A model generated the notes under the pieces. That model had not been told where the DNA came from and searched no databases. It saw only the letters and a program-made list of their open reading frames with translations. 64,000 nucleotides of DNA from Ooceraea biroi (taxonomy: Eukaryota; Arthropoda; Insecta; Hymenoptera; Formicidae): assembly GCF_003672135.1 (NCBI RefSeq), contig NC_039519.1, forward strand, positions 2,170,001 to 2,234,000. Direction: 5' to 3'. A program made the translations under genes and the position numbers. Numbering within the stretch: position 1 is the stretch's first letter; each line of letters begins with the position of its first letter. Below are positions 1 through 10,900 of this stretch, piece after piece.

Positions 1-328
1 ATGTCACGTATGAACATATACGAATACTCAATATGACGACGAAATGTTGCAAGTTCTTCCATTCAGTGAACTTGGCCACATGCGGAACATTTTCTGTGAC
101 CAACTTTTTCCTCTCTACGCTATCTAGTTAGATCTCCTTACTATTACTTCGTGACTACTACATAAACAAAACTTGTCTCATCGCTACCAAAGTGAAACAA
201 AAGACTGAGTGCCCCTATTAATTATACTATGCCCATACGCTATATAGTTTTATTTACACATACTATCATACACATGTAATATATATATCGTACAGTGACC
301 AGGAAGAAAATTTCGCATAAAATGGCAA
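1..328. other. Intergenic, no gene seen
   Basis: AT-rich sequence before the first palindromic element. I see no coding exon, RNA gene or clear repeat boundary in it. Confidence 0.4.
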
Positions 329-738
329 TTAAGGGGATGCTGAAGCTGCTAGTGAACTTTCCGCGATGATGCTGCCATCGCACAATATTTGCACAATAAA
401 ATGCTTTTTACAAAAATTTGGCAATTTGTACGCACAAAATCGCAGTTTCGCAAGGTGGGGACACAATTAAGGAATATGAGGATGCTTGTCGAAGTGATTT
501 TAGAAGCGTAATAAAAGAGAAATCTGTACAATCCTGTCAGAATACAGGATTTTATTACGCTTCTAAAATCACTTCGACAAGCATCCTCATATTCCTTAAT
601 TGTGTCCCCACCTTGCGAAACTGCGATTTTGTGCGTACAAATTGCCAAATTTTTGTAAAAAGCATTTTATTGTGCAAATATTGTGCGATGGCAGCACCAT
701 CGCGAAGAAGTTCACTAGCAGCCCCAGCATCCCCTTAA
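329..738. mobile_element. TTAA-flanked palindromic MITE (foldback)
   Basis: The two halves are near-perfect inverted copies meeting around 530-540. Each end reads TTAAGGGGATGCTG and its complement, so the duplicated target is TTAA, as for piggyBac- or Kolobok-type transposons. The overlapping open frames on both strands are a by-product of the palindrome. Each arm encodes a short peptide containing IKEYEDACRSDFRSVIK, which recurs in diverged form in other TTAA elements of the window. No transposase is present, so the copy is non-autonomous. Confidence 0.85.
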
Positions 739-1001
739 GGTATGTCAATAAATATTCATGTATTTATTATTATAATTCTTTTTAATACTTCTTTAATATC
801 ATGCTTTTTCTATTCAATAATAATTTAGGAAAACTCAATATAGTAAAAATATTAAATTATATACTATAAATCAATTTTCAAGTATTAAGTATTTCAAGTA
901 GTATATTATCTGTTACTTATTATATTTTACAAACATTTATTGATTTAGATTATTGTTTTTAAGATAGTGAAATCAAAATAAAATTACTTTGTGTAGACTA
1001 A
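739..1001. other. AT-rich spacer
   Basis: Very AT-rich sequence between two MITEs. No gene or repeat boundary is visible. Confidence 0.4.
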
Positions 1002-1234
1002 GGCCCGTATTCATAGGCCGGTATTCATAGTCGGATCTTATATTTAAGACTGTCTTAAGTGTATCTTCAGATACTCTGTAGCCAATGAAATAATCTATAC
1101 AACATCTGCAGATAAATTTAAGACCGTCTTAAGTTTATCTGCAGATACTCCATAGCCAATGAAATGATTCATACAGCATCTGCAGATAAACTCAAGACGG
1201 TCTTAAATATAAGATCCGATTATGAATACGGGCC
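1002..1234. mobile_element. Palindromic MITE, GGCCCG ends, TAA target (Harbinger-like)
   Basis: Terminal inverted repeats begin GGCCCGTATTCATAG and the element is flanked by TAA on both sides (999-1001 and 1235-1237). A second copy at 5366 is flanked by TTA. A TWA target is typical of PIF/Harbinger elements. In this copy the left tip is partly duplicated (the GTATTCATAG word occurs twice), and the internal arm about the PstI-like CTGCAG word is repeated, so it is longer than the 144-bp copy. Confidence 0.75.
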
Positions 1235-1314
1235 TAAAAGAATGTTTATTCATTTTCTTAGTTTCATATTTTCTTTTTCTTTTCTTTTCTTGCAGGATCA
1301 GTAGTAATCTGTGA

Positions 1315-1601
1315 GGGAGAGTATCAATTGCCCACAGTACAATTGCGCACATGGCGCACTAGGCGTCATAAACAATATAAGTTTGTTCTTTTTCGCTGCA
1401 CTTCTGAACTAGTGCAATAAGTTAGAGTGAAAGAAAGTATATTTGTTTCATTCTAACTTATTGCATTAGTTCAGAAGTGCAGCGAAAAAGAACAAACCTA
1501 ATAAAATCAATCAAATCTAACCTAACCTAACCAAACTAAGCACTTTGATTGGCCTAGTGCGCCATGTGCGCAATTGCACTGTATGCAATTGAGACGCTCC
1601 C
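1315..1601. mobile_element. Palindromic MITE carrying a nested hairpin
   Basis: The ends are inverted repeats of roughly 50 bp starting GGGAGAGTATCAATTG on the left and GGGAGCGTCTCAATTG on the complement of the right. Flanking octamers ATCTGTGA and AACTGTGA match at seven of eight positions, suggesting an old 8-bp (hAT-type) duplication. The 119-bp hairpin at 1380-1498 is inserted in it. A related sequence without the hairpin lies near 47,208. Confidence 0.6.
1380..1498. mobile_element. 119-bp TA-flanked hairpin MITE, copy 1
   Basis: Perfectly folded hairpin with arms beginning GTTTGTTCTTTTTCGCTGCA and its complement, bounded by TA on each side, as in Tc1/mariner derivatives. A second copy of the same 119-bp length is at 5650-5768. 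It is nested in the 1315-1601 element. Confidence 0.7.
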
Positions 1602-1675
1602 AACTGTGAAACTCGGCCTATTTGATACGCGTATCAAACGATCGGTGTAAATTAGGCTTATAGTTAATCCGCTCA

Positions 1676-1815
1676 GGGCCGATTGTTCCAACTTCTTGGT
1701 AAGTTTTACCTGACAGGTACTATATCTTTATCTCTTTTTTAGGACTTATCTGAGAAGAGACAAAGATACGCTACCTGTCGGGTAAAGCTTACCAAGAAGT
1801 TGGAAAAATCGGCCC
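1676..1815. repeat. Palindromic element with GGGCCGATT ends
   Basis: Inverted arms of about 60 bp (GGGCCGATTGTTCCAACTTC and complement) fold around an AT-rich loop. No convincing target duplication is visible, so the class is unknown. Confidence 0.6.
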
Positions 1816-1888
1816 TTAATGACGTATATACCTAGACCAAGCATTCCCATAGCTTGTTGGCGAGGGGGTGAAGCCAAAATTTGGCTGT

Positions 1889-2455
1889 TTAAGGGGATCC
1901 TGGAGTCATCTGTATTACCGACGTAGTAAATGACATTTTGTAATGAAATCTTTTTATTGATTGCGCAGAATGAAAAGTCCTCTTGCACGATGAAAGAAAT
2001 CCGTTTGCACGATATCAAGGAACTAATCTTGTGCTCTGTTTTATTCTTTACCTCGATTTTTCACTGCATTTTTCACAATTCATATGCACGAAATTTTCCT
2101 GCACGCTAATCTTTTTTATTAGGCTTTTAAACTCATTTCTAAAAGTTTCATAATATTCCTTGATCCTGTCCTGAATGTAAGCTGGTCTTACTTTAGGCAT
2201 ACAACCTGCAAAACAAAAATATTAAGCAAATATGTGTTTTGAGGTTATGTCACACGCCAACAAAACTGATAACAAAACTGTAATTTTCTAACTTTTCTTC
2301 GTTTTTAAGATAAAATCGACCAGCTTACAGTTTATTACTGTGTGTACTTTAATAGTGGAAAAGGAATTATTATTCTGTGCAACTAATAAAAAGATTAGTG
2401 TGCAGGAAAATCACCGATTCCGCCGGTAATACAGACGATTCCAGGATCGCCTTAA
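1889..2455. mobile_element. 567-bp TTAA-flanked non-autonomous element
   Basis: It starts TTAAGGGGATCCTGGAG and ends with the complement-like CCAGGATCGCCTTAA. A near-identical copy ends at 32917. Complementary-strand translation near 2130-2200 gives a peptide of the form RIKEYYETFRNEFKSLIKK, alignable with those in the other TTAA palindromes. The right TTAA at 2452 is shared with the start of the next copy. Confidence 0.75.
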
Positions 2456-2684
2456 GGGGATCCTGAAGTCATCTGTATTATCAGCGGAATAAGTGATTTT
2501 TTTCTAAAGAATTCTTTTTATTGTTTGCACAGAAAGAAAAATCCTTTTCCACGATTAAAGTACACACAATAATGAATCGTGGACAACAAACTTTGATCTG
2601 TTCGAAATGAAAAAAAGTTCGACAATTACAATTTTCTACTTCAATAATGTGCTTTATATAAAAATTTGGCACTTTGTAGGTATG
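2452..2684. mobile_element. TTAA-family element, truncated copy
   Basis: It begins at the TTAA shared with the preceding element and reads TTAAGGGGATCCTGAAGTC followed by the family's left-arm sequence, then loses similarity near 2684. It is probably a truncated or tandemly inserted family member. Confidence 0.55.
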
Positions 2685-2694
2685 AAATGGCTGT

Positions 2695-2815
2695 TGTCGG
2701 GCGAATCCCGTTTCGACACGGAACGATTGGACACCGCACGATTGGACACCGCACTATTAGACACCAATTTACAACCGATGATTGCGAGCTAATAAGACGC
2801 TGCGATGCTACCATG
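2695..2815. repeat. Foldback-family arm fragment with 16-17 bp repeats
   Basis: Contains consecutive copies of a unit of the type GGACACCGCACGATT followed by a terminal segment ending near GATGCTACCATGC. The same unit and terminal segment recur at 5517-5612 and in both arms of the palindrome at 6118-7020. Confidence 0.6.
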
Positions 2816-2859
2816 CTTACTTTGCGCATACGTGCGATATTTAATAAATTTAAAAAGCA

Positions 2860-3344
2860 TATGCTGAGAGTATATGAAGCGAGGTTCCATGCAAAGCAAA
2901 GTTCTACATTGTAACTTCCACGCAGTACTTTTAGTCACCTCAAAGTTTTGTTATTTTTTTATGTGGAAGAGTACTAGGTGACGGGCGAAGCCCGTCTCCT
3001 CTAGAGACCCTATAATAAGAGTCTTGCCATAAGGCGATCTGGGCAAAATCCTGCGAGAGAGAGAGGGATACATTGGGTGCTTTTCAATTGCTTACACATC
3101 TTAACACAAAAGCATTTTATTGGCTATATATTATCTAAAAAATCTTACAAGATAATATATAGCCAAGAAAATGCTCTTGTGTTAAGATGTGTAAGCAATT
3201 GGAAAGCACCCAATGTATCCCTCTCTCTCGCAGGATTTTGCCCAGATCGCCTTATGGCAAGACTCTTATTATAGGGTCTCTAGTCTCCTCGTGCTCTTCC
3301 ACCCAAGCATATACTTTCCCAGTATACAAAATTAATAATATTAA
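2860..3344. mobile_element. Arm of a palindromic element (relative of 18637-20369), interrupted by a hAT MITE
   Basis: The segments with GAAGCGAGGTTCCATGCAAA, the GTGGAAGAGTACTAGGTGAC block and the CTTCCACCCAAGCATATAC terminal block match the right arm of the 18637-20369 element in the same order. They are separated by the hAT-type MITE at 3002-3282. Only one arm is represented here. Confidence 0.65.
3002..3282. mobile_element. hAT-type palindromic MITE, 8-bp duplication GTCTCCTC
   Basis: Terminal inverted repeats start TAGAGACCCTATAATAAGAG. The octamer GTCTCCTC occurs immediately before (2994-3001) and after (3283-3290). Removing the element restores the uninterrupted sequence seen at 20310-20330, which proves the insertion. 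The 281-bp element is almost entirely palindromic and has no coding capacity. Confidence 0.9.
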
Positions 3345-3621
3345 ACAACGCAACCAATATTCATCAATACGCTGGCAGTTTATTAGTTCAAAAGTGACAC
3401 AACGTTTCGACCACGACCTGGTCCTTTTCACGTGTTATATATGTCTTAATCTAAAGATACAAATTACACAATATATAAGATAATGAAAACACAATATACA
3501 AAATAATGAAACCAAATACAACAATATTAACGGACTTACTGCCTGAGAAAGACACAAAGGCGCACGAAATAAATAAGAGACAAAGCGAACAGATCGCGGT
3601 GAGAGCAAGCACGCATATAAT

Positions 3622-4961
3622 GTGGCCTCGTTCCTCCAACGTATTCTTTCTAACTCTATCTCCAAACCTGAATCATATGTGAAAGATAGTTGGAGTTTTG
3701 TTTGTGAAATTGCCGGCTCAACCATTGAACCTAATGAATCCATGGTGTCATTCGATGTGGTTTCCCTTTTAACCAATGTGCCGAAAGAATTGGTTATGCA
3801 AGCCATTAAGAGAAGATGGGACCAGATAATGCCCACGACTAAATATTTACTCTTGTCCAATTTTTACATGCGATTGACATTGTGTTATGCTCAACTAGCT
3901 TTGTGTTTGACGAACAATATTATGACAAAATTTTCGGCAGCCCAATGGGTTCTCCGCTGTCACCGATTCTAGCGGATATCGTTCTAGATGATTTGGAGAC
4001 CAGCTGCATTCAGTCTTGATTTTAATGTTAAAATTTTCCGTAGATATGTGGATAACGTATTCACTATCTTGCCAATGGATAGGATCCATGACGTTTTGAA
4101 AATCTTTAATACGTACCATCCGCGCTTGCGTTTCACTGTTGAGGTTGAATGCGGAAATGTTCTCTTAATTTCCTTGACACTACAATTATCCGCGACAACG
4201 GGAACCTCATCACGAATTGGTACCGAAAAACGACCTTTTCAGGGCGGTATATAAACTTTTATGCGAGTAATCCGCTACAACATAAAGTCAGCGTCGTCAC
4301 GGGATTGATCGACAGGGCAGTATTACTGTCAGACGAAAGATTCCATGATTCTAATTTAGAAATCGTTCGATCTATCTTGGTCAATAATTGCTACCCGATT
4401 GAATTTGTCAATCGACACATTATGACACGTCTGAGGAGGTTGAGACACAGGAATGATGCGAATTGTGGAATGGATGGCGTTAATACCAACGAAAAGAAAA
4501 AGCGGTTCATAACTGTACCTTATATCGGGGGGATTTGTGAAAAACTGTGCAGAATCTATAAGAAATATAATCTTCGAGTTTGTTACACCGTCTTTAATAA
4601 GTTAGATAGATTCATCAAATTAGGTAAAGACATGCTCTCTAATGATGTGAAGACTGATGTTGTTTACCGAATTAATTGTGTGGATTGTGAGGCCTGCTAC
4701 GTTGGTCAGACGAAGAGGCACCTTTCGGTGAGAGTTAAGGAACATAATTTGAACATAAAGAAACGTGACGACGATTTGTCTGTAGTTAGCAGACACAGAA
4801 TAACAAATGATCACAATTTCGATTGGTCTAATGTCAATATCCTACATCAGGAGAAACATGTTAGAAAACGTGAAATAGCTGAGATGATATTTATCCGAAA
4901 ACAGAATAATTCCATAAATTTGCAGAAAGACACTGAGTGTCTACCCAGTATATACGATTAG
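3622..4961 (+). pseudogene. Penelope-like RT / GIY-YIG endonuclease, frameshifted
   Basis: Would copy element RNA and cleave target DNA. Visible RT blocks in order: SFDVVSLLTNVP (motif A), GSPMGSPLSPILADI (motif B, in a different frame), RRYVDNVFTIL (motif C, with YVDN where YVDD is usual), and NFLDTTI followed by WYRKTTFSGRYINFY, typical of Penelope-like proteins. The C-terminus has a CCHH-like and GIY-YIG-type segment CYVGQTKRHLSVRVKEH. At least three frame changes (about 3880, 4005, 4155) break the ORF and the N-terminal third is missing, so the copy is dead. The last uninterrupted frame is 4149-4961. Confidence 0.85.
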
Positions 4962-5193
4962 ATTCTGAAAAACATCTCGTTTCCTCCCTGATGTTGTTTG
5001 TCTAATATCATTCGCGTGCTTGCTCTCACCGCGATCTGTTCGCTTTGTCTCTTATTTATTTCGTGCGCCTTTGTGTCTTTCTCAGGCAGTAAGTCCGTTA
5101 ATATTGTTGTATTTGGTTTCATTATTTTGTATATTGTGTTTTCATTATCTTATATATTGTGTAATTTGTATCTTTAGATTAAGACATATATAA

Positions 5194-5230
5194 CACGTGA
5201 AAAGGACCAGGTCGTGGTCGAAACGTTGTC
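5194..5230 (+). ncRNA. Degenerate hammerhead-ribozyme-like motif in the Penelope-like terminal repeat
   Basis: A stem GACCA/TGGTC with a short loop is followed by GAAAC, as in hammerhead stem II plus the GAAA core strand. The opposite core strand reads GTGAAAA where CTGANGA is expected, so self-cleavage is unlikely. An inverted copy lies at about 3398-3434. Hammerhead motifs are known from Penelope-like elements; the identification here is inference. Confidence 0.35.
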
Positions 5231-5365
5231 ACTTTTGAACTAATAAACTGCTAGCGTGTTGATGAACATTGGTTGCGTTGTTGAAATTTCTGGCTGACCT
5301 AAGGATTGGTTACTCTAATAATATTAAAGTAAGAAAGTTTATACTGGGAATATATTGCAGACTTA

Positions 5366-5509
5366 GGCCCGTATTCATAGTCGGATCTTATATTTAAGAC
5401 CGTCTTAAGTTTATCTGCAGATACTGTATGAATCATTTCATTGGCTATGGAGTACTGCAGATAAACTTAAGACGGTCTTAAATATAAGATCCGACTATGA
5501 ATACGGGCC
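5366..5509. mobile_element. Palindromic MITE, GGCCCG ends, TTA target (Harbinger-like)
   Basis: Compact copy of the element at 1002-1234: arms GGCCCGTATTCATAGTCGG and complement, flanked by TTA at 5363-5365 and 5510-5512. The simple structure probably approximates the family's ancestral form. Confidence 0.8.
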
Positions 5510-5516
5510 TTAGAGC

Positions 5517-5640
5517 CAGCGCATGTACATTGTCGTAGCGTCTTATCATCGGTTGTAAATTGGTGTCCAATATTACGCGTCCAATCGTGCGGTGTCCAAT
5601 CGTTACGTGTCCAAGGCTGCTTTCCTTTTAGGGAACACAG
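5517..5640. repeat. Foldback-family terminal fragment
   Basis: Starts with the GCGTCTTATCATCGGTTGTA terminal segment, then several GTCCAATCGTGCGGT-type units, then GGCTGCTTTCCTTTTAGG, whose complement is at 7179-7197. It is probably the left outer part of a composite inverted-repeat structure that ends near 7200. Confidence 0.5.
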
Positions 5641-5649
5641 TCGACACTA

Positions 5650-5768
5650 GGTCTGTTCTTTTCAGCTGCACTGCTGAACTAGTGCAATACGTTAAAGTGA
5701 GACAAGTATATTTTTTCTCACTCTAACTTATTGCACCAGTTCAGCAGTGCAGCTGAAAAGAACAAACC
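5650..5768. mobile_element. 119-bp TA-flanked hairpin MITE, copy 2
   Basis: Same family and exact length as 1380-1498: arms GGTCTGTTCTTTTCAGCTGC and complement, TA at 5648-5649 and 5769-5770. Confidence 0.75.
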
Positions 5769-5950
5769 TACTTTTGACACAAATCAGCACATATTTTCCA
5801 TTTCGAATTTGCGTATACCGCGTTCCATTGTACTGTGGCAAACTGTGTTCGAGCACAGATTCTAAGGTAGGTAGTTAGAAAGAGACGAAGAGTGAGTTAA
5901 ACTACGGTTAAAATTAACCGACGTTGGTGGGATTGGGCCTAATAGACAGA

Positions 5951-6073
5951 TAGCCAAAGGCTCGAGTTAAGGCGAGACCAGCATTTCTCACTGAGTCTGT
6001 CGGTAAGGGGCAAAGTGTGTCGATAATCAAAGTACGGAAATGCTGGTCTCGCCTTAACCCGGGCCTTTGGCTA
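5951..6073. repeat. Hairpin repeat with AGCCAAAGG arms
   Basis: The arm ending GGCGAGACCAGCATTTC is repeated in inverse orientation (GAAATGCTGGTCTCGCC), each continuing to AGCCAAAGGC. No target duplication found. Confidence 0.5.
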
Positions 6074-6074
6074 T

Positions 6075-7120
6075 GGGAGCTTTCCAGCAACGACACAGTG
6101 CGACACAGAGGGGTCGCCTCCATTTGCACACGGAACGATTGTACACCGCACGATTGGACACGTTGTATTGCACACGGAACGATTGGACACCGCACTATTG
6201 TACACTGCACAATTGGACACCACTAAAATAGATGTTCTTTTCACAGTTTTATCAATAAATTTTATTGATAATTTGGTGATATTACGATTTCCGGGGCCCC
6301 TCAATTTGACGACGGTTTTTGATAGTACTTTTAACGCTGAATAAAAAAGTATATAGGTATTATAGGGCTAACTGCTGTCGTTTATGAGATATTCGGTGTT
6401 AAAGATGACTTATGAAGGTTAGGAAACCTGTCATACCTGTCATAAATTGTATTAATACAATTAATGTGTATAAATTTAGTGTGTATAAATTATACACATA
6501 GTTTGAGCGCGCGCACACACACATACACACCGAAGGGGGGATGCGGGGGGCCTTCGGCCCCCCACCCGCACCTCCCCTCGTAGGGTGGACCTCGATTGGC
6601 ATGGAATGTCTAAGATACGAATCTCGTCAAACCCACGCGAAATCGTATAAAAAGTATTATTCGAAACCATCGTCATTTTTAACACCGACTATCTCAAAAA
6701 CGAAAGCAGTTAGTCCAAAACCTATATACTTTTTTATTCAGCGTTAAAAGTACTATCAGAAACCGTCGTCAAATCAAGGGGCCCTGGAAATCGTAATATC
6801 ACCAAATTATCAATAAAATTTATTGATAAAACTGTGGAAAGAACATCTATTTTAGTGGTGTCCAATCGTGCAATGTGCGTGCGCAATCGTGCGGTGGCCA
6901 ATCGTGAGGTGTACAATCGCGCGGTGTCCAATCGTTCCGTGTGCAATACAACGTGTCCAATCATGCGTGTCCAATCGTGCGGTGTACAATCGTGCGGTGT
7001 ACGATCGTTCCGTGTGCAAACAGGATACGCCCGACACAGAGTATCATTCTATCTTTGTTGTTCACTGGTATTGCAAGAAGATAGAATGATACTCTGTGTC
7101 GCACTGTGTCGTTGATGGAA
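6075..7120. mobile_element. Large foldback-like palindrome with tandem 16-17 bp units in both arms
   Basis: The arms (about 6118-6400 and 6690-7020) are inverted copies around a GC-rich loop near 6536-6590. Outer portions of each arm consist of variants of GGACACCGCACGATT (complement AATCGTGCGGTGTCC), and inner portions share AATAAATTTTATTGATAATT. Long inverted repeats built of short direct repeats are the hallmark of foldback elements. No transposase is present. Confidence 0.7.
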
Positions 7121-7199
7121 AACACCCTATGTCTATTAATCTGTGGTTTGAGTGTGTAATCTGTGTCGATTTGTGTCTCCTAAAAGGAAAGCAGCCCAA

Positions 7200-7980
7200 A
7201 TGGAGGCCACCCGCAGAAAACTGCTCGCAGGGCTAAAATTGGCCAACCCTGGCCATCACGCTGTGCACGCAAAGAATTCAAGACGAATCTCCCTAGGCCG
7301 CGTCACGCGACGGAACATTCGTGCGCGTTGGAGGCTGCCTTACCTGCCCTGCACCGTGCTTACATTACGCGCTACAAACTCTCCCGTAGCGATGCGGAGA
7401 GTGTCAGACAGATATTGGAATGTGCTTTCTTTTATTCGGAATATCAGTGAATATCACTCGAATATCTGAGAAGTGTTGTCTGCGAACGTGTGAATAACTC
7501 GATCATGTTATCTTGATCCAGATTCTCTACGCAGGTATGTGCATATTCGCCGCCAACGCGCTCGCTATTGACTGCTGCCAGATCAAAAATGCTTCGTTCT
7601 GCGTCTCGCGGCCCGCTCTTCAGCCCTGGAGCCTGTGAGATTAACGACGAATCGACTATGCAGCGTTCACCGACTCGCGAACACCCTCGCACACGTGAAG
7701 GAAGCGGCGTAACCTCCGGAATCGTTCGCTCCAAGTGTCACTTTCTTCTGATAGAAAACAGCGACTCGGAGTAACATCACGCAGATGGCTCGGAGCTGCT
7801 TTAAGCGCGATGTATTGGAACCGTTTGCGAGCTAATTCCATTACCCATGTAAATTCGTGCCTGTATCCGCCACTTGTATCCTAGTAACCTCGAATCAGTA
7901 GTGTTTTTTTTTTTGTGAAGCATGCAAGCATCACTTTATGAAAAATAATTAATTAATTATTCGCTTTGTTTGTCAAATAG
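7200..7980. other. Putative SAP130 5' region
   Basis: Moderately GC-rich sequence upstream of SAP130. A 3' splice site (TTTGTTTGTCAAATAG at 7980) lies just before the start codon, so a non-coding first exon is probably here, but no donor could be chosen with confidence. Confidence 0.35.
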
Positions 7981-7987
7981 TGCAACC

Positions 7988-10900
7988 ATGAACACAACGT
8001 TGAGCACCATGAGCAGCGGCGGCGATAAACGTGTGCCGGAGACCACCATGCAAACTGTCGCACAGAACTTAACTACAATGCAGAGTGTACAAAGCGTGCA
8101 AAGTGTACAAAGTGTAGTTCAAAGCAGTGTACAGAACATTCAACCAACTCAGACCGTCGTTGGATCGGTGGGAGCACCTGGCAGCTTGGTGGGTAAATCA
8201 GTGTCGCTAGATATCAATCCGAAACTATCCTTAATGAAACCTGTGGTACCTTCTGGCACAACTTCGCCCGCTGAAACCAGTAAAATAACAACTACGGTAA
8301 GAGTTTATTTATTAGTAAGAGTATATTTTTATAATTAGTTTATTAATGTAGTGATAAAATAAATAAATGTATATATCTTAATATATGTGAGTTATATACG
8401 TATAACTTTTATTTTTATATAATACATTCCTTGATTTATATTATTTGTAAAGTAAAAATATTTTATTAAAATAATTAAAATTTAATTAAAATATTTTCCT
8501 GATCTTGATAATTACAAAAAATGTCTAACTCATCTCTCTGTTTACAAATAGTGTTTCTTTGAGTTTGAAAATAATTATGTAATAATAATATAAAATTATA
8601 TAATAATAAAATTTATGAATACCAAGATCATTGTTCTTTTCTAGTTATGCTCTGTAGGATCTACAGTAAGAATAATATCACCAGCAATATTGAGCAGTGT
8701 AGAGAGACAAAGTCAACCACAAACACAGCAGTTAACGCAACAAACAGTCAATATGCCAGCCACCTACCATGTACCACGAGGACCTGCAGCAGTTGCTAAT
8801 ATCTCCGCACCCAGATCGACAGTTGCCACTCCTATCGTCAGAGCAAATACAGGACAGACAGTGCCTACTACCAGACCAGGGTATGATTTTAAAAAAAGAC
8901 GGTAAAAAATAAATAAGACATGAAACAAAAAATAGAAATAAGAATATGCACATAAAATTGTCTTGAACAGACAATCGTTAAATTTACATACATCTTTCAG
9001 GAGTAATACACCAATTACTACTCATCAATGGCCATCTAAGATAACGTCCGTCATATACGCGCAACCACAAAGGCATCCTACACCACCAGTCAGCAGAGTC
9101 TCCAGACCACCATCGACCGTATATACAGGGCACCAAACACGACTGATCACGCCGACAAATCAAGGAAGATCCGTGCAAGCAACCATGGCTACTGGTAGTC
9201 CGTCCAGGTTAATAACGCCCACTCTGCAAGCAAACAGCAACGTTACCAGACTTCCAGTTGCGCAAAACAGATTATCGACGCCGCAAGTAGTAACCATGTC
9301 CCAGATTTCGCAACCCGGAAAATCGTCGACGCAAAATATTCAGGTAATTTAACAATATTTCTAATAATACCATATAAAATTACTAATAATTTTTCACTGT
9401 AATTTATGTAGAGAAGCGAAAGACCCGTGTTCTATTCCTCGACGATTCAGGCTCGACATTCGGAGCCTCGATACTTTTCTTGACACTTACACATTTCTAG
9501 ACACACGCAATGCACATTCAACTTGAAATTCAAACCCATTTCCAAAAAATACAATTGTTTTTAAGTTTGTATATAGATGTTAACTTGAGAAAATCAGAAA
9601 TTTAATTAATAAATCTGTTTGAATATTTAGCCTACTCAGTCTAGCAGACCTTTGACCACGACGGGCACTACTAAACGTATAGCTGTATCAACGCCTATCG
9701 TAGAGACGGGAAACAGAATAAGCGGCACAGCATCAATTACTGTCGGTTCGATGGAATCGGGAGTAGGTCGACCTCTGTCAATTAATACGGTGGCTGGACC
9801 GTCGACCGGCACTGTCAGCCACATTGTTATTCCTTCACAGCAGGTTAGAACATATATTGGCTGTTTCTTCCGTTACGATCAAAACTTCTTTATCGAGATG
9901 ACTAACAAGTTGAATGTAAACAGGTTCAACAACAAGGCGCGCCGCGTGTTATGCAGACCGTCACATCGCTATCAAACCTCAGTACAGTGTCGCAGGTGAT
10001 TACGACAACCGCGAGTACACAGTCAAACGCGATGCGTATATTGCAAACGGCCCCGACTACAGTGGCGAAAATCACAGGCATGTCCATACATCCTCTGCCC
10101 ATAGTACCGGTGAGGGCAGCACCGGCACCGGTCAAGACCGCTGCCGCGCAGTCCCAGAGCATCGGACAAGCAGTACAAATTAAACCGGCGCAACAAACCA
10201 GCTTACGCGTGTCATCAACTGGTACCAACAATAGCACGGCTACCAGCTCCGCTCAGCCGCTCCAGACACAATACGTACACACCACGCCGCATACCACGTA
10301 CTATTCTTTCGAAGGTAAAATCGTCGTCTTGAGCGAATGGATAGACATACTATGTATATTTTCAGGCTTATCATATCTATGCCTGTACCTTTCAGGAACG
10401 TACTCACAGTATCGACAGGCTTCAGTACAGCCGGTGAGACTTGTTGTTGAACCAGGAGGATATGATGAACTTCCTAGCAAACCTAACGCATCCCCAAGGC
10501 CGAGTATCTTGAGGAAGAGAGATCATGACAATTCACCTATTAAAGGTAATAAAAAATTAGCAACTAAGCAACTTAACGCTTGCTGACGCAACGCACTGTT
10601 CATTTTGAAGAAGAAATTATTTATTCTGATGTCTATAACATAGAAAAATAAACACAACCAAACATTTATTAATGATTGTACTAAAACGATTTTGCAAAAT
10701 GTCTTTGCTATCTACAATAATAGAAATTGAATAAATTGTTTTGTATTGTATTAGAACACATTTCTCGAGTTTGAGGTTCATGCACTACGAAAATATTTAT
10801 TTGTACGATTGTTTATGTACGCGAGAAAAGGACTCGTTCTCAGTTATAAGTCTACTTGAGCAGTCCAAAGAGAAAAGAAAACATTTTAAATTAATTAAAA

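Larger units (their letters stand above)
3345..5280 (+). mobile_element. Penelope-like retroelement with inverted terminal copies
   Basis: Decayed RT and GIY-YIG endonuclease sequence (separate entry) is bounded by about 270-bp inverted copies (3345-3614 against 5015-5280). An inverted partial copy of the terminal repeat at the 5' end is a known Penelope-like element arrangement. The reverse-transcriptase N-terminus is missing, consistent with 5' truncation. No target duplication was resolved. Confidence 0.85.

Noticed and set aside
1500..1545. CCTAACCTAACC run as an interstitial telomere repeat
   Set aside because: Only two CCTAA units, and the sequence is part of a MITE family also present near 47250.
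6075..7120. Regularly spaced short repeats as a CRISPR array
   Set aside because: Units are adjacent and diverged, without unique spacers, lie in inverted arms, and the genome is eukaryotic.
7152..7469. 105-codon plus-strand frame upstream of SAP130
   Set aside because: It overlaps repeat-derived sequence, has no recognisable domain and no consistent splice context; more likely leader or promoter DNA.
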